From Hahella sp. KA22 (GTDB lineage: Bacteria; Pseudomonadota; Gammaproteobacteria; Pseudomonadales; Oleiphilaceae): a stretch of 64,000 bases of DNA. Positions 27,823-36,152 of this stretch are shown here, piece by piece. Below the pieces are notes generated by a model, which did not search any database, was not told where the DNA came from, and was given only the letters and a program-made list of their open reading frames with translations. The stretch is from positions 2,125,501 to 2,189,500 of the forward strand of contig NZ_CP035490.1 of assembly GCF_004135205.1 (NCBI RefSeq). The letters are read 5' to 3'. A program made the translations under genes and the position numbers. Position 1 is the stretch's first letter; every line of letters starts with the position of its first letter.

Positions 27823-27924
27823 TGGTTTTTCACTGAAAAATCAAAGGAATGAACTACACTTATCGACAAGGAGGCGGCGGCTTCCCCAGTGACCTGTTTA
27901 TCTGTCGATGGTGGAAACTAAGTT

Positions 27925-28452
27925 ATGGCGAAAGACAATAGTGGAGAAGGCGGCGAGGAGACCGGCAAATCAGGCGGCATGAGCAAGAAGCTGCTCATTA
28001 TTATCGTACTGATTCTGGTGATCGCCATCGGGGCCAGTGTGGGAGTGACCATGATGCTGCTCAAGTCTTCTCCCGATGAGGGTGGTGGAGATACTCCTGC
28101 TGAGGGCGGCGAGCCTGCCGCGCCGGTGAAGGCGGAGGCTATCTATTACGACATGCGTCCGGCGCTGGTGGTTACTTTCGACTACAAAGGCAAACAACGC
28201 TTTCTGCAGGCGAGCATTAGTCTGCTGGCGCGCAATCAAGGGGTGCTGGACGGCGTGGAGCTGCACATGCCGGTGATTCGCAATCGCTTGATCAACCTTT
28301 ACAGCGGCAAGGATTTCGAGGGCGTACAGACGGACCAGGGCCGCCAGGATCTGCTGGCGGAGTCGAAGGAAGTCATCAATACAGCCTTGAAGGAACAGGG
28401 CGTGAATGGAGAAATTGAGCAGGTGCTGTTCACCAATTTCGTGTTGCAGTAA
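27925..28452 (+). CDS. fliL: Flagellar basal-body protein FliL
   Basis: 175 residues. One N-terminal membrane span (KKLLIIIVLILVIAIGASVG, about 21-45) and a periplasmic SPFH-like domain. FliL surrounds stator units and supports torque. The family motifs PALVVTFDYKGKQRFLQASISL and FTNFVLQ at the very C-terminus are present. A Gly/Glu-rich linker follows the membrane span. A 136-nt gap separates it from fliM. Confidence 0.94.
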   Translation: MAKDNSGEGGEETGKSGGMSKKLLIIIVLILVIAIGASVGVTMMLLKSSPDEGGGDTPAEGGEPAAPVKAEAIYYDMRPALVVTFDYKGKQRFLQASISLLARNQGVLDGVELHMPVIRNRLINLYSGKDFEGVQTDQGRQDLLAESKEVINTALKEQGVNGEIEQVLFTNFVLQ

Positions 28453-28588
28453 CCGCGGGCGCGGTGTATCGAATCGCCGCGCTGAAACGCTGTCAGACCT
28501 GCAGGCGGGACTTGTTATAGGCCCGTCTCAGGTGATAGAACTAGATGCATAACATTTCCTGTTAGACCCTGGGTCAAGGTGTAGGGCT

Positions 28589-29611
28589 GTGCAAGATTTA
28601 TTATCTCAAGACGAAATTGATGCGCTCTTACATGGCGTGGACGATGGCGACGTCGACACCGAGGAGGATGTCGATGCGGCGGGGGTGCGCAGTTACGACC
28701 TGACCAGCCAGGACCGCATCGTCCGCGGTCGCATGCCGACGCTGGAGATGATCAACGAACGTTTCGCCCGCTATACCCGCATCAGTCTTTTCAACCTGCT
28801 TCGCCGCAATGCGGATGTGGCCTCCGGCGGCGTGCAGATCCTGAAGTTCGGAGAATATATTCATACGCTTTACGTGCCCACCAGTCTTAATCTGGTGAAG
28901 ATTCGGCCCTTGCGGGGAACCGGCCTGTTTATTCTGGACGCCAAACTGGTGTTCAAACTGGTGGACAACTTTTTCGGCGGCGACGGCCGTCACGCCAAAA
29001 TCGAAGGACGGGAATTCACGCCGACGGAAATCCGCATCGTACAGATGGTGCTGGAACAGGTGTTCCATGACATGAAGGAAGCCTGGAATGCGGTGATGAA
29101 GGTGGACTTCGAATACGTCAACTCAGAAGTTAATCCGGCCATGGCCAACATCGTCAGCCCCAGTGAAGTAGTGGTGGTGAGCACCTTCCACATTGAGCTG
29201 GACGGCGGCGGCGGAGACATGCACGTGGCCATGCCGTACTCCATGATCGAGCCCATTCGCGAGGTGCTCGACGCTGGCGTGCAGAGCGACGTCGACGATG
29301 TCGACGAACGCTGGATCAGCGCTTTACAGCAGGACATTCTGGAAGCCAGGGTGCCGCTTAACGCCGCCGTGGTCAGACAAAAGATTTCTTTGCGCTCTCT
29401 GTCGAGGCTGAAGCCTGGAGACGTGATTCCGGTCGATATGCCGGAAACCATTACGGTGACAGCGAACGGCGTGCCGATTTTCATCGCCAAGGTAGGGCAG
29501 TGCAACGGCAATCTGGCGCTCAAGATTGTAGATAAGATTAAGCGGTCGGCGGCGACGCCGACTAAGGAGGCGCAATGGCTGAAGACGACGACAATAAAGA
29601 AAACGATTTAG
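28589..29611 (+). CDS. fliM: Flagellar motor switch protein FliM
   Basis: 340 residues from a GTG at 28589. The N-terminal CheY-P binding peptide is clear (QDLLSQDEIDALLHGV). The middle CheC-like domain (GGVQILKFGEYIHTLYVPTS; FFGGDGRH) meets FliG, and the C-terminal SpoA domain (MPETITVTANGVPIFIAKVG) joins the C-ring with FliN. FliM turns CheY-P binding into a change of rotation. It overlaps fliN by 37 nt, so translation is coupled. Confidence 0.97.
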   Translation: MQDLLSQDEIDALLHGVDDGDVDTEEDVDAAGVRSYDLTSQDRIVRGRMPTLEMINERFARYTRISLFNLLRRNADVASGGVQILKFGEYIHTLYVPTSLNLVKIRPLRGTGLFILDAKLVFKLVDNFFGGDGRHAKIEGREFTPTEIRIVQMVLEQVFHDMKEAWNAVMKVDFEYVNSEVNPAMANIVSPSEVVVVSTFHIELDGGGGDMHVAMPYSMIEPIREVLDAGVQSDVDDVDERWISALQQDILEARVPLNAAVVRQKISLRSLSRLKPGDVIPVDMPETITVTANGVPIFIAKVGQCNGNLALKIVDKIKRSAATPTKEAQWLKTTTIKKTI

Positions 29612-30093
29612 ACGATACGAAGTCCGAAGACGAGGCGTTGGCGGACGAATGGGCTGCTGCGCTGGGTGAACAGGAAGCGACTGACGCTGACGGCGGTAGA
29701 GAGGATGAATGGGCCGCTGCTATGGCGGAGGCGGAGAGTGCGGAAGCCAAAGGGAAAGGCGCTGATGACGACATCCGCGCGGCTTCGTTTGAAACCTTTG
29801 ACGAGACGCTTCCCACCAGCGCGCCGGGAGCGCCGGACCTGGACGTGATTCTGGATATACCGGTGACCATTTCCATGGAAGTCGGCAATACCCAGATCGC
29901 CATTCGCAACCTGCTGCAGCTCAACCAGGGCTCGGTTATCGAGCTGGACCGTCTGGCGGGGGAGCCATTGGATGTGTTGGTCAACGGCACGCTGATCGCC
30001 CATGGCGAGGTGGTGATGGTCAACGAAAAATTCGGCATTCGTCTGACGGACGTCATCAGTCCTTCCGAACGCATCAAGAAGCTGCGGGGGTAG
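29575..30093 (+). CDS. fliN: Flagellar motor switch protein FliN
   Basis: 172 residues. The C-terminal SpoA domain (about 88-172: DLDVILDIPVTISMEVGNTQ; NLLQLNQGSVIEL; NEKFGIRLTDVI) forms the base of the C-ring. The N-terminal 80 residues are a long acidic extension with two DEWAAA repeats (residues about 22 and 43), longer than in enterics but similar to Pseudomonas-type FliN. It overlaps fliM at its start and precedes fliO by 2 nt. Confidence 0.96.
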   Translation: MAEDDDNKENDLDDTKSEDEALADEWAAALGEQEATDADGGREDEWAAAMAEAESAEAKGKGADDDIRAASFETFDETLPTSAPGAPDLDVILDIPVTISMEVGNTQIAIRNLLQLNQGSVIELDRLAGEPLDVLVNGTLIAHGEVVMVNEKFGIRLTDVISPSERIKKLRG

Positions 30094-30095
30094 GG

Positions 30096-30569
30096 TTGAA
30101 ACGTTCTGGATTTAACTTAACTACGCTATGCGTCGCCATGACCACGAGCCTGTGGTTATGGGCGCCGGGACTGGCGCGGGCGGCGGAGGAAGCCGCCGCC
30201 AAGAAGCCGGTGGCCGGCGTGGAGGCGGGACAACTGCTGCAAGTCGGCGGCGCGCTGGTGCTGGTGCTGGCGCTGATTGGCGGAGCCGCCTGGATGATGC
30301 GCCGCTTTACCGGACTGGCGCCGCAGCAACAGCAACACCTGAAAATGCTGGCGGTGCTGCCCGTGGGAACCCGCGAGCGCATCGCGTTATTGCAGATCGG
30401 CGATCGTCAAATAATCGTCGGCATTACTCAACATCAAATCACTAACCTGCTCACATTGGACGAGCCGCTAGAACTGTCGCCACATAGCGGCGAGTTTGCA
30501 CGGAAGTTGCAGAGCCTTTTGCGTCGTACTGAAAACGAAGCAAAAGGCGAAGCGAATGGCGCGCAATAG
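30096..30569 (+). CDS. fliO: Flagellar export protein FliO
   Basis: 157 residues starting at TTG 30096, 2 nt after fliN. A signal-like N-terminal segment (residues 8-30) is followed by a second membrane span near 48-68 ([19 protein letters not shown]). The cytoplasmic FliO core has [21 protein letters not shown] and [11 protein letters not shown]. FliO helps assemble the FliP ring of the export gate. The end overlaps fliP by 14 nt. Confidence 0.93.
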   Translation: MKRSGFNLTTLCVAMTTSLWLWAPGLARAAEEAAAKKPVAGVEAGQLLQVGGALVLVLALIGGAAWMMRRFTGLAPQQQQHLKMLAVLPVGTRERIALLQIGDRQIIVGITQHQITNLLTLDEPLELSPHSGEFARKLQSLLRRTENEAKGEANGAQ

Positions 30570-31317
30570 GGTCCTGCGGTTAACTTACCTGATCTTTTTT
30601 TTGATGCTTCCTGGAGTCGCCTGGTCGGCCCAGGACGCCATCCTGCCGGCGGTCAAACTGGTGACCAACCCGGACGGCACCCAGGAATATTCCGTCACCC
30701 TGCAAATTCTCGCGCTGATGACGGCGCTGACTTTCATACCGGCTTTCCTGATGATGATGACGTCTTTCACCCGCATCATCATTGTATTTTCCATCCTGCG
30801 TCAGGCGCTGGGTTTGCAGCAGGCGCCGTCCAATCAGATTCTGGTGGGCATCGCACTGTTCCTGACGTTCTTCATCATGGGGCCGACTTTTAAGCAGGCC
30901 AATGAAATGGCGCTGCAGCCTTATCTCGCCGAGAAACTGACGGCGCAGGAAGCGGTGGCCAAAGCCAGCGAACCCTTCCGCGAATTCATGCTGCACCAGA
31001 CCCGCGAGAGCGATCTGGGCTTGTTTATTCGTCTTGCGGGGGATGAAAACAAATACGCCAACCCGGAAGAAGTGCCGTTCACGATTCTGATGCCGGCGTT
31101 CGTCACCAGTGAGCTGAAAACCGCATTTCAGATCGGCTTTCTGATTTTTATTCCCTTTCTGATTATCGACATGGTGGTGGCCAGCGTTTTGATGGCCATG
31201 GGGATGATGATGCTATCGCCGATCATTATTTCACTGCCGTTCAAAATCATGCTGTTCGTGCTGGTGGACGGGTGGGCCCTGATCATGGGCACCCTGGCCG
31301 CCAGTTTCGGGGTTTAG
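30556..31317 (+). CDS. fliP: Flagellar export gate protein FliP
   Basis: 253 residues from the ATG at 30556; an upstream in-frame start at 30496 lies deep in fliO and is rejected. A cleavable signal peptide (about 1-24, ending AWSA) is followed by four membrane spans. Family motifs: [31 protein letters not shown] and [17 protein letters not shown]. FliP forms the pentameric core of the type III export gate with FliQ and FliR. Confidence 0.97.
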   Translation: MARNRVLRLTYLIFFLMLPGVAWSAQDAILPAVKLVTNPDGTQEYSVTLQILALMTALTFIPAFLMMMTSFTRIIIVFSILRQALGLQQAPSNQILVGIALFLTFFIMGPTFKQANEMALQPYLAEKLTAQEAVAKASEPFREFMLHQTRESDLGLFIRLAGDENKYANPEEVPFTILMPAFVTSELKTAFQIGFLIFIPFLIIDMVVASVLMAMGMMMLSPIIISLPFKIMLFVLVDGWALIMGTLAASFGV

Positions 31318-31341
31318 CCCGATCAAACGAGGAGAACGCTT

Positions 31342-31611
31342 ATGACGCCTGAAGTGGTGCTGGATATTTTTCGTGAAGCCTTATGGTTGATTGTCACCCT
31401 GGTGACGCTGATCGTGGCGCCGAGTCTGGTGATCGGTCTGATCGTCAGTGTTTTCCAGGCGGCGACACAGATCAACGAGCAGACCCTGAGCTTCCTGCCA
31501 CGACTGCTGGTGACCCTGATCGTGATCATCATCGCCGGTCCCTGGATGTTGACGCAGTTGATGGAGTACACCGAAATGCTCATTACCAGCATTCCTGACG
31601 TGATCGGATAA
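31342..31611 (+). CDS. fliQ: Flagellar export gate protein FliQ
   Basis: 89 residues with two membrane spans (about 15-38 and 52-72). The family motif NEQTLSFLPRLL lies in the cytoplasmic loop. It is the small subunit of the FliPQR gate. An AGGAG ribosome site precedes the ATG; fliR follows after 11 nt. Confidence 0.97.
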   Translation: MTPEVVLDIFREALWLIVTLVTLIVAPSLVIGLIVSVFQAATQINEQTLSFLPRLLVTLIVIIIAGPWMLTQLMEYTEMLITSIPDVIG

Positions 31612-31622
31612 GGAGCCGGACG

Positions 31623-32408
31623 GTGTTCGAGTGGACGGATGAACAGATCGGCGCCTGGGTGGGCATGCACCTGTGGCCTTTGTTTCGCATCTCCAGCTTT
31701 ATGATGACGACGCCGATTCTTGGAACTCAGATCGTACCTGCCCGCGTGCGGCTGACGCTGGCGCTGCTGATGACAATTCTGATCGTGCCTTCATTGCCGC
31801 CCGTCCCGGAAGTGGACCCACTGTCCGTCAGCTCGGTGGCGATTATTATTCAGCAAGTGCTGATCGGTCTGGCCATGGGCTTCGCCGTACTGTTGCTGTT
31901 CCAGTTGTTCGTGGTGACTGGGCAAATGGTGGCGATGAACATGGGGCTGGGCTTCGCCTCCATGGTGGACCCCACCAACGGCATTACTGTGACTGCGCTG
32001 AGCCAATTTTATCTGATGCTGGTGACTTTATTGTTTCTCGCTATGGGCGGCCATCTGGTGATGTTCGAGACAGTGGTGGAAAGCTTCCGTTTTCTGCCTA
32101 TCTCGGCGCAGGAAGTGGATGCCTTGTCCTGGTGGTATCTGGCCTCGCGCATCAGCTGGATGTTCGCCAGCGCATTGATGATCGCCTTGCCGGCGGTGAC
32201 GGCGCTGTTGATCGTGAATATTTCCTTTGGCGTCATGACCCGGGCGGCGCCGCAGATGAATATTTTCTCTATCGGTTTTCCGATGACCGTATTGTTCGGG
32301 CTGATCGTGTTCTGGATCAGTATCAGCGGCGTTTTGCCGCAGTTCACGGTGTTGAGCGAAAACACCTTTGATTTCATGCAGGTCATGCTGCAACCCGCTC
32401 CACCCTAA
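31623..32408 (+). CDS. fliR: Flagellar export gate protein FliR
   Basis: 261 residues from a GTG at 31623. Six predicted membrane spans. Typical pieces: LWPLFRISSFMMTTPILG near the start, GLGFASMVDPTNG in the middle, and APQMNIFSIGFPMTVLFG near residue 215. The shifted frame at 31673-32371 is a shadow of this gene. A 149-nt gap with a 16-nt tandem repeat separates it from flhB. Confidence 0.97.
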   Translation: MFEWTDEQIGAWVGMHLWPLFRISSFMMTTPILGTQIVPARVRLTLALLMTILIVPSLPPVPEVDPLSVSSVAIIIQQVLIGLAMGFAVLLLFQLFVVTGQMVAMNMGLGFASMVDPTNGITVTALSQFYLMLVTLLFLAMGGHLVMFETVVESFRFLPISAQEVDALSWWYLASRISWMFASALMIALPAVTALLIVNISFGVMTRAAPQMNIFSIGFPMTVLFGLIVFWISISGVLPQFTVLSENTFDFMQVMLQPAPP

Positions 32409-32488
32409 ACCGGTGTGAAGAATAGGCGGTGTAGATAGTAAGCGGTGTAGATAGCAGGCGGTGTAGATAGCAGGTGGTGTAGATAGTA
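32409..32488 (+). repeat. 16-nt tandem repeat between fliR and flhB
   Basis: Four head-to-tail 16-nt units, consensus GGCGGTGTAGATAGYA, at 32425-32440, 32441-32456, 32457-32472 and 32473-32488, each differing at only one or two bases. A fifth, decayed unit (10 of 16 matches) precedes them at 32409-32424 and touches the fliR stop codon. Each unit carries TAG triplets, so the array is not coding. Array length could vary among strains by slippage and change fliR-flhB spacing. Confidence 0.9.
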
Positions 32489-32557
32489 GACGCCATGGAC
32501 GCGGCGACAGCTCTGTTCTGGATGCGTAAACCGAAGTTAAGACGAGTGTGACGGACG

Positions 32558-33694
32558 ATGGCCGACAACGACACCAGTCAGGAAAAAACCGAAGAACCCA
32601 CCCCCCGAAAGATCGAGAAGGCGCGGGAGGAGGGACAGATTCCCCGTTCCCGCGAACTCAACACGACGGCGGTGTTGCTGGCGGGAGCCGTGGGTCTTTT
32701 GGTGTTTGGAACGACCATCGCGAAGGCGCTGGAAGGCGTTTTTCGCGCCGGCTTTACCTTGACCCGGGAAGAGATCTTTGACGCCCACCAGCCGATGATT
32801 CATCTCGGCATGGCTGCGTTGGATATGGCTATCGCCCTGATCCCCTTTATGCTGGTGCTGCTGGTGGCGTCTCTGTTGGGGCCAATCGCCCTGGGCGGCT
32901 GGATGATGAGCGGCAAGGCGGCGGCGCCGAAATTCAGCCGCATCAATCCGCTGGAAGGCATAAAGCGGATGTTCTCGCTGAAGTCGCTGGTGGAATTGAT
33001 CAAAGGCATCGCCAAGACGCTGGTGGTAGGCGGTGTGGCGCTCATTATTCTCAACCACTCCATTCCGGATCTGTTGGCGATGGGAGGGGAGGATACGATG
33101 GTGAGCATGGGTCATGCCTGCTCGCTGCTGGCGTGGAGCTTTCTGTTCCTGGCCAGCTCGATGATCCTGATCGCCTTGGTGGACGTGCCCTTTCAAATCT
33201 ATGACCACCAAAAGAATCTGCGCATGACCATGCAGGAGATCAAGGACGAGTACAAGGATACGGAAGGCAAGCCGGAAGTGAAGCGCCGGGTGCGGGAAGT
33301 GCAATATGAAATGAGCCGTCGTCGCATGTTGCAGGATGTGCCCAAAGCGGATGTGGTCATCACCAACCCGACACACTACTCCGTGGCGCTGAAATACGAC
33401 GCCAAGAAAATGGCGGCGCCCATTGTGCTGGCCAAAGGCGCAGACCACATGGCCATGAAAATCCGTGAAATCGCCAAGGCGCACAAGATTGAGCTGGTCT
33501 CGGCGCCGCCCTTGACCCGCTCCATCTACCACCACTCGGAAGTGGGGGACGAAATTCCTTCAGGTCTGTATCTCGCCGTGGCGCAGGTGCTGGCGTATGT
33601 CTTTCAGCTGCGTCGTTACCGCGGCGGCTACGGCAAGAAGCCCCAGGGCATGCCTGACTTCAAGATACCTTCCCATCTGCGCCGGGATCAGTGA
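32558..33694 (+). CDS. flhB: Flagellar export switch protein FlhB
   Basis: 378 residues. Four membrane spans in the N-terminal half, then a cytoplasmic domain with the self-cleaving NPTH motif in VVITNPTHYSVALKYD (near residue 268). Cleavage between Asn and Pro changes export from rod/hook to filament substrates, under FliK control. The N-terminal KTEEPTPRKIEKAREEGQ is the usual start. It ends the fliK-flhB run; a 253-nt gap with two hairpins and a sigma-54 promoter follows. Confidence 0.97.
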   Translation: MADNDTSQEKTEEPTPRKIEKAREEGQIPRSRELNTTAVLLAGAVGLLVFGTTIAKALEGVFRAGFTLTREEIFDAHQPMIHLGMAALDMAIALIPFMLVLLVASLLGPIALGGWMMSGKAAAPKFSRINPLEGIKRMFSLKSLVELIKGIAKTLVVGGVALIILNHSIPDLLAMGGEDTMVSMGHACSLLAWSFLFLASSMILIALVDVPFQIYDHQKNLRMTMQEIKDEYKDTEGKPEVKRRVREVQYEMSRRRMLQDVPKADVVITNPTHYSVALKYDAKKMAAPIVLAKGADHMAMKIREIAKAHKIELVSAPPLTRSIYHHSEVGDEIPSGLYLAVAQVLAYVFQLRRYRGGYGKKPQGMPDFKIPSHLRRDQ

Positions 33695-33776
33695 GTTGAG
33701 TTATTAACGTGGCAATGATATTGGCATGTTAATCATCAGGCGCATGGACGCGCCTGCGCGGCGTTAAGCCGCGGGA

Positions 33777-33805
33777 GACAGGGCCTGACATGTGCAGGCC
33801 CTGTC
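33777..33805. repeat. Perfect 11-bp hairpin after flhB
   Basis: GACAGGGCCTG at 33777-33787 pairs with CAGGCCCTGTC at 33795-33805 around a 7-nt loop. It lies 82 nt after the flhB stop. No T-run follows, so it may be a rho-assisted terminator, an mRNA-stabilising structure, or a protein-binding palindrome. Confidence 0.75.
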
Positions 33806-33808
33806 GTT

Positions 33809-33839
33809 GCAGACAAATAGAAGGAAGCTATTTGTCTGC
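33809..33839. repeat. Second perfect hairpin, 12 bp
   Basis: GCAGACAAATAG at 33809-33820 pairs with CTATTTGTCTGC at 33828-33839 around AAGGAAG. It starts 3 nt after the previous hairpin and ends 41 nt before the sigma-54 promoter of flhA. Its position suits an activator site or a terminator. Confidence 0.75.
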
Positions 33840-33879
33840 CTGATTAATAACCGCTGTCCGGCCTCGCTTTTCCATAGAG

Positions 33880-33895
33880 CGGCACAGTTCCTGCA
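33880..33895 (+). promoter_or_regulatory. Sigma-54 promoter upstream of flhA
   Basis: CGGCAC at 33880-33885 and TGCA at 33892-33895; GG (33881-33882) and GC (33893-33894) are ten bases apart. It is 53 nt before flhA. In Pseudomonas, flhAF-fleN-fliA is transcribed from a FleQ-dependent sigma-54 promoter, which agrees. Confidence 0.65.
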
Positions 33896-33947
33896 GACAC
33901 ACTAGGGAAACGGTTTTTTCCGTCAACCTTTTGTCGTTTGGAGAGTT

Positions 33948-36116
33948 ATGGAACGAGCTGCCGCGATCAACAACCTGAAGGCCCTGACCCACGGCAACCT
34001 GGGTATCCCGGTGCTTCTGATGGTGTTGTTGGGCATGATGACGTTGCCGGTGCCGCCGTTCCTGCTCGACGTCTTCTTTACCTTCAATATCGCCTTGTCC
34101 CTGGTCATTCTGCTGGTGTGCGTGTACGCCATGCGCCCCATGGAGTTCGCCATTTTCCCGACTGTATTGCTGGTGGCGACCTTACTGCGTCTGGCTTTGA
34201 ACGTCGCATCCACCCGGGTGGTGCTACTGGAAGGTCATGAAGGGGGCGATGCGGCGGGTAAAGTTATCCAGTCTTTCGGCGAAGTGTTGATCGGCGGCAA
34301 CTATGCAGTCGGTCTGGTGGTGTTCGCCATTCTGATGATTATCAACTTCGTGGTGGTCACCAAAGGCGCCGGGCGCGTCTCTGAAGTGAGCGCCCGCTTT
34401 ACCTTGGACGCCATGCCGGGCAAGCAGATGGCGATTGACGCGGATCTGAACGCAGGCATTATCAACCAGGAAGAGGCCAAGTCGCGCAGGGCGGAAGTGG
34501 CTCAGGAAGCGGACTTCTACGGCTCTATGGACGGCGCGAGTAAGTTCGTTCGCGGCGACGCCGTCGCGGGTCTGCTGATTCTGGCCATCAACCTGATCGG
34601 CGGTCTCGCCATCGGCATCATGCAGCACGATCTGGAGTTCAACGACGCTGTCCAAAAATATGCGCTGCTGACGATCGGTGACGGTCTGGTGGCGCAGATT
34701 CCTTCACTGCTGCTCAGCACCGCAGCGGCCATCATGGTCACTCGCGTCAGCACTCAGCAGGATATGTCCAGTCAGGTCATCAACCAGTTGTTTGGCTCCC
34801 CTCGGGCGCTGGCCATTGTCGCCGTCGTTATGTTCATCATGGGCGTGATTCCAGGCATGCCGCACATGGCGTTTCTGGGGTTGGCGTCGGTGTTTGGCGC
34901 GGGAGCGTATTTCATGTGGAAACGCCAGCAACAGTCGGAAGTGGTGGACGAAGGCGTCACGCCTGGACCCAGGCGTCCAGGCGTGACGCAGCAACCCGGC
35001 GGCGGACCCGCACTGGCTCCCGGCGAGAGCGCGCCGGCGGTGCGTGGACCCGAGACCAAAGAGCTGGGCTGGGACGATGTGGCCAGCGTGGATATTGTCG
35101 GCCTGGAAGTAGGTTACCGGTTGATTCCGCTGGTGGACAAGTCACAAGGCGGACAGTTGCTGGCCCGCATCAAGGGCGTACGTAAGAAACTGTCCCAGGA
35201 ACTGGGCTTTCTCATGCCTTCCGTGCATATCCGCGACAATCTGGATTTAATGCCGAACTTTTACCGCATCACCCTGATGGGGGTCACCATCGCGGAAGCG
35301 GAGATTCATCCGGACCGGGAAATGGCTATCAATCCCGGTCAGGTTTTCGGCAAGCTGGACGGCATTCAGACCAAAGACCCGGCCTTCGGTCTGGAGGCGG
35401 TGTGGATTGATCCTTCCCAGAAAGAACAGGCGCAGACGCTGGGATACACCGTGGTGGACTCCAGCACAGTGGTGGCGACGCATCTGAATCAGGTGCTCAG
35501 CCGTCACGCCTATGAGCTGATCGGCCATGAAGAAGTGCAACAGTGGCTGGAGCAACTGGGCAAGAAGGCGGCGAAGCTGGCGGAAGAGCTGGTTCCCAAT
35601 ACCGTCTCGCTCAGCACCCTGTTGAAGGTGCTGCAGAACCTGTTGCAGGAAGATGTGCCGGTGCGGGATATGCGCAGCATTGCGGAAGCCATCGTCAACT
35701 TTACGCCGAAGACTCAGGACGCCGGTATTTTGACGGCGGCGGTCAGGGCGTCGCTGCGTCGCCTGATCGTCCAGAACATAGTCGGGGCGGAGCCTGAGCT
35801 GCCTGTGATCACTCTGGACCCAGGGTTGGAACAATTACTGCTTAAATCTATGCAACAAGCGCAACAGGCCGGCGGCATGGACGACATCGGTCTGATTTTG
35901 GAACCGAGCATGATGGAAAAACTGCAACGCTCACTGGCGGAAGCCGCGCAGCGTCAGGAAATGCTCGGTAAAGCGGCGGTCTTGCTGGTGTCCAACAGCC
36001 TGCGCCCGGTTCTGGCGCGGTTCATCAGACTCAGTGTGGAGCGCATGCATGTCCTGGCTTATCAGGAAGTGCCGGACAACAAACAAATCACCATCGTGGC
36101 GACAATCAGTGGGTAA
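33948..36116 (+). CDS. flhA: Flagellar export apparatus protein FlhA
   Basis: 722 residues. Eight N-terminal membrane spans, then a large cytoplasmic domain that forms the nonameric docking ring for export cargo. Conserved pieces: RPMEFAIFPTVLLVATLLRLALNVASTR, and the FHIPEP-like loop RVSEVSARFTLDAMPGKQMAIDADLNAG (near 145-172). The linker near residues 335-370 is rich in Gly/Pro. The C-domain has FLMPSVHIRDNL and HLNQVLSRHAYELI. First of flhA-flhF-fleN-fliA. Confidence 0.97.
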   Translation: MERAAAINNLKALTHGNLGIPVLLMVLLGMMTLPVPPFLLDVFFTFNIALSLVILLVCVYAMRPMEFAIFPTVLLVATLLRLALNVASTRVVLLEGHEGGDAAGKVIQSFGEVLIGGNYAVGLVVFAILMIINFVVVTKGAGRVSEVSARFTLDAMPGKQMAIDADLNAGIINQEEAKSRRAEVAQEADFYGSMDGASKFVRGDAVAGLLILAINLIGGLAIGIMQHDLEFNDAVQKYALLTIGDGLVAQIPSLLLSTAAAIMVTRVSTQQDMSSQVINQLFGSPRALAIVAVVMFIMGVIPGMPHMAFLGLASVFGAGAYFMWKRQQQSEVVDEGVTPGPRRPGVTQQPGGGPALAPGESAPAVRGPETKELGWDDVASVDIVGLEVGYRLIPLVDKSQGGQLLARIKGVRKKLSQELGFLMPSVHIRDNLDLMPNFYRITLMGVTIAEAEIHPDREMAINPGQVFGKLDGIQTKDPAFGLEAVWIDPSQKEQAQTLGYTVVDSSTVVATHLNQVLSRHAYELIGHEEVQQWLEQLGKKAAKLAEELVPNTVSLSTLLKVLQNLLQEDVPVRDMRSIAEAIVNFTPKTQDAGILTAAVRASLRRLIVQNIVGAEPELPVITLDPGLEQLLLKSMQQAQQAGGMDDIGLILEPSMMEKLQRSLAEAAQRQEMLGKAAVLLVSNSLRPVLARFIRLSVERMHVLAYQEVPDNKQITIVATISG

Positions 36117-36152
36117 TCCCGTGCGGGCTCGTGGAGCCGGGAGACTAACATT

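Noticed and set aside
31673..32371. 232-codon second frame within fliR
   Set aside because: fliR is an ordinary, fully conserved gene in this interval; the second frame is Asp/Gly-rich shadow.
32409..32488. Tandem repeat as a CRISPR array
   Set aside because: The units are contiguous with no spacers and no cas genes are near.
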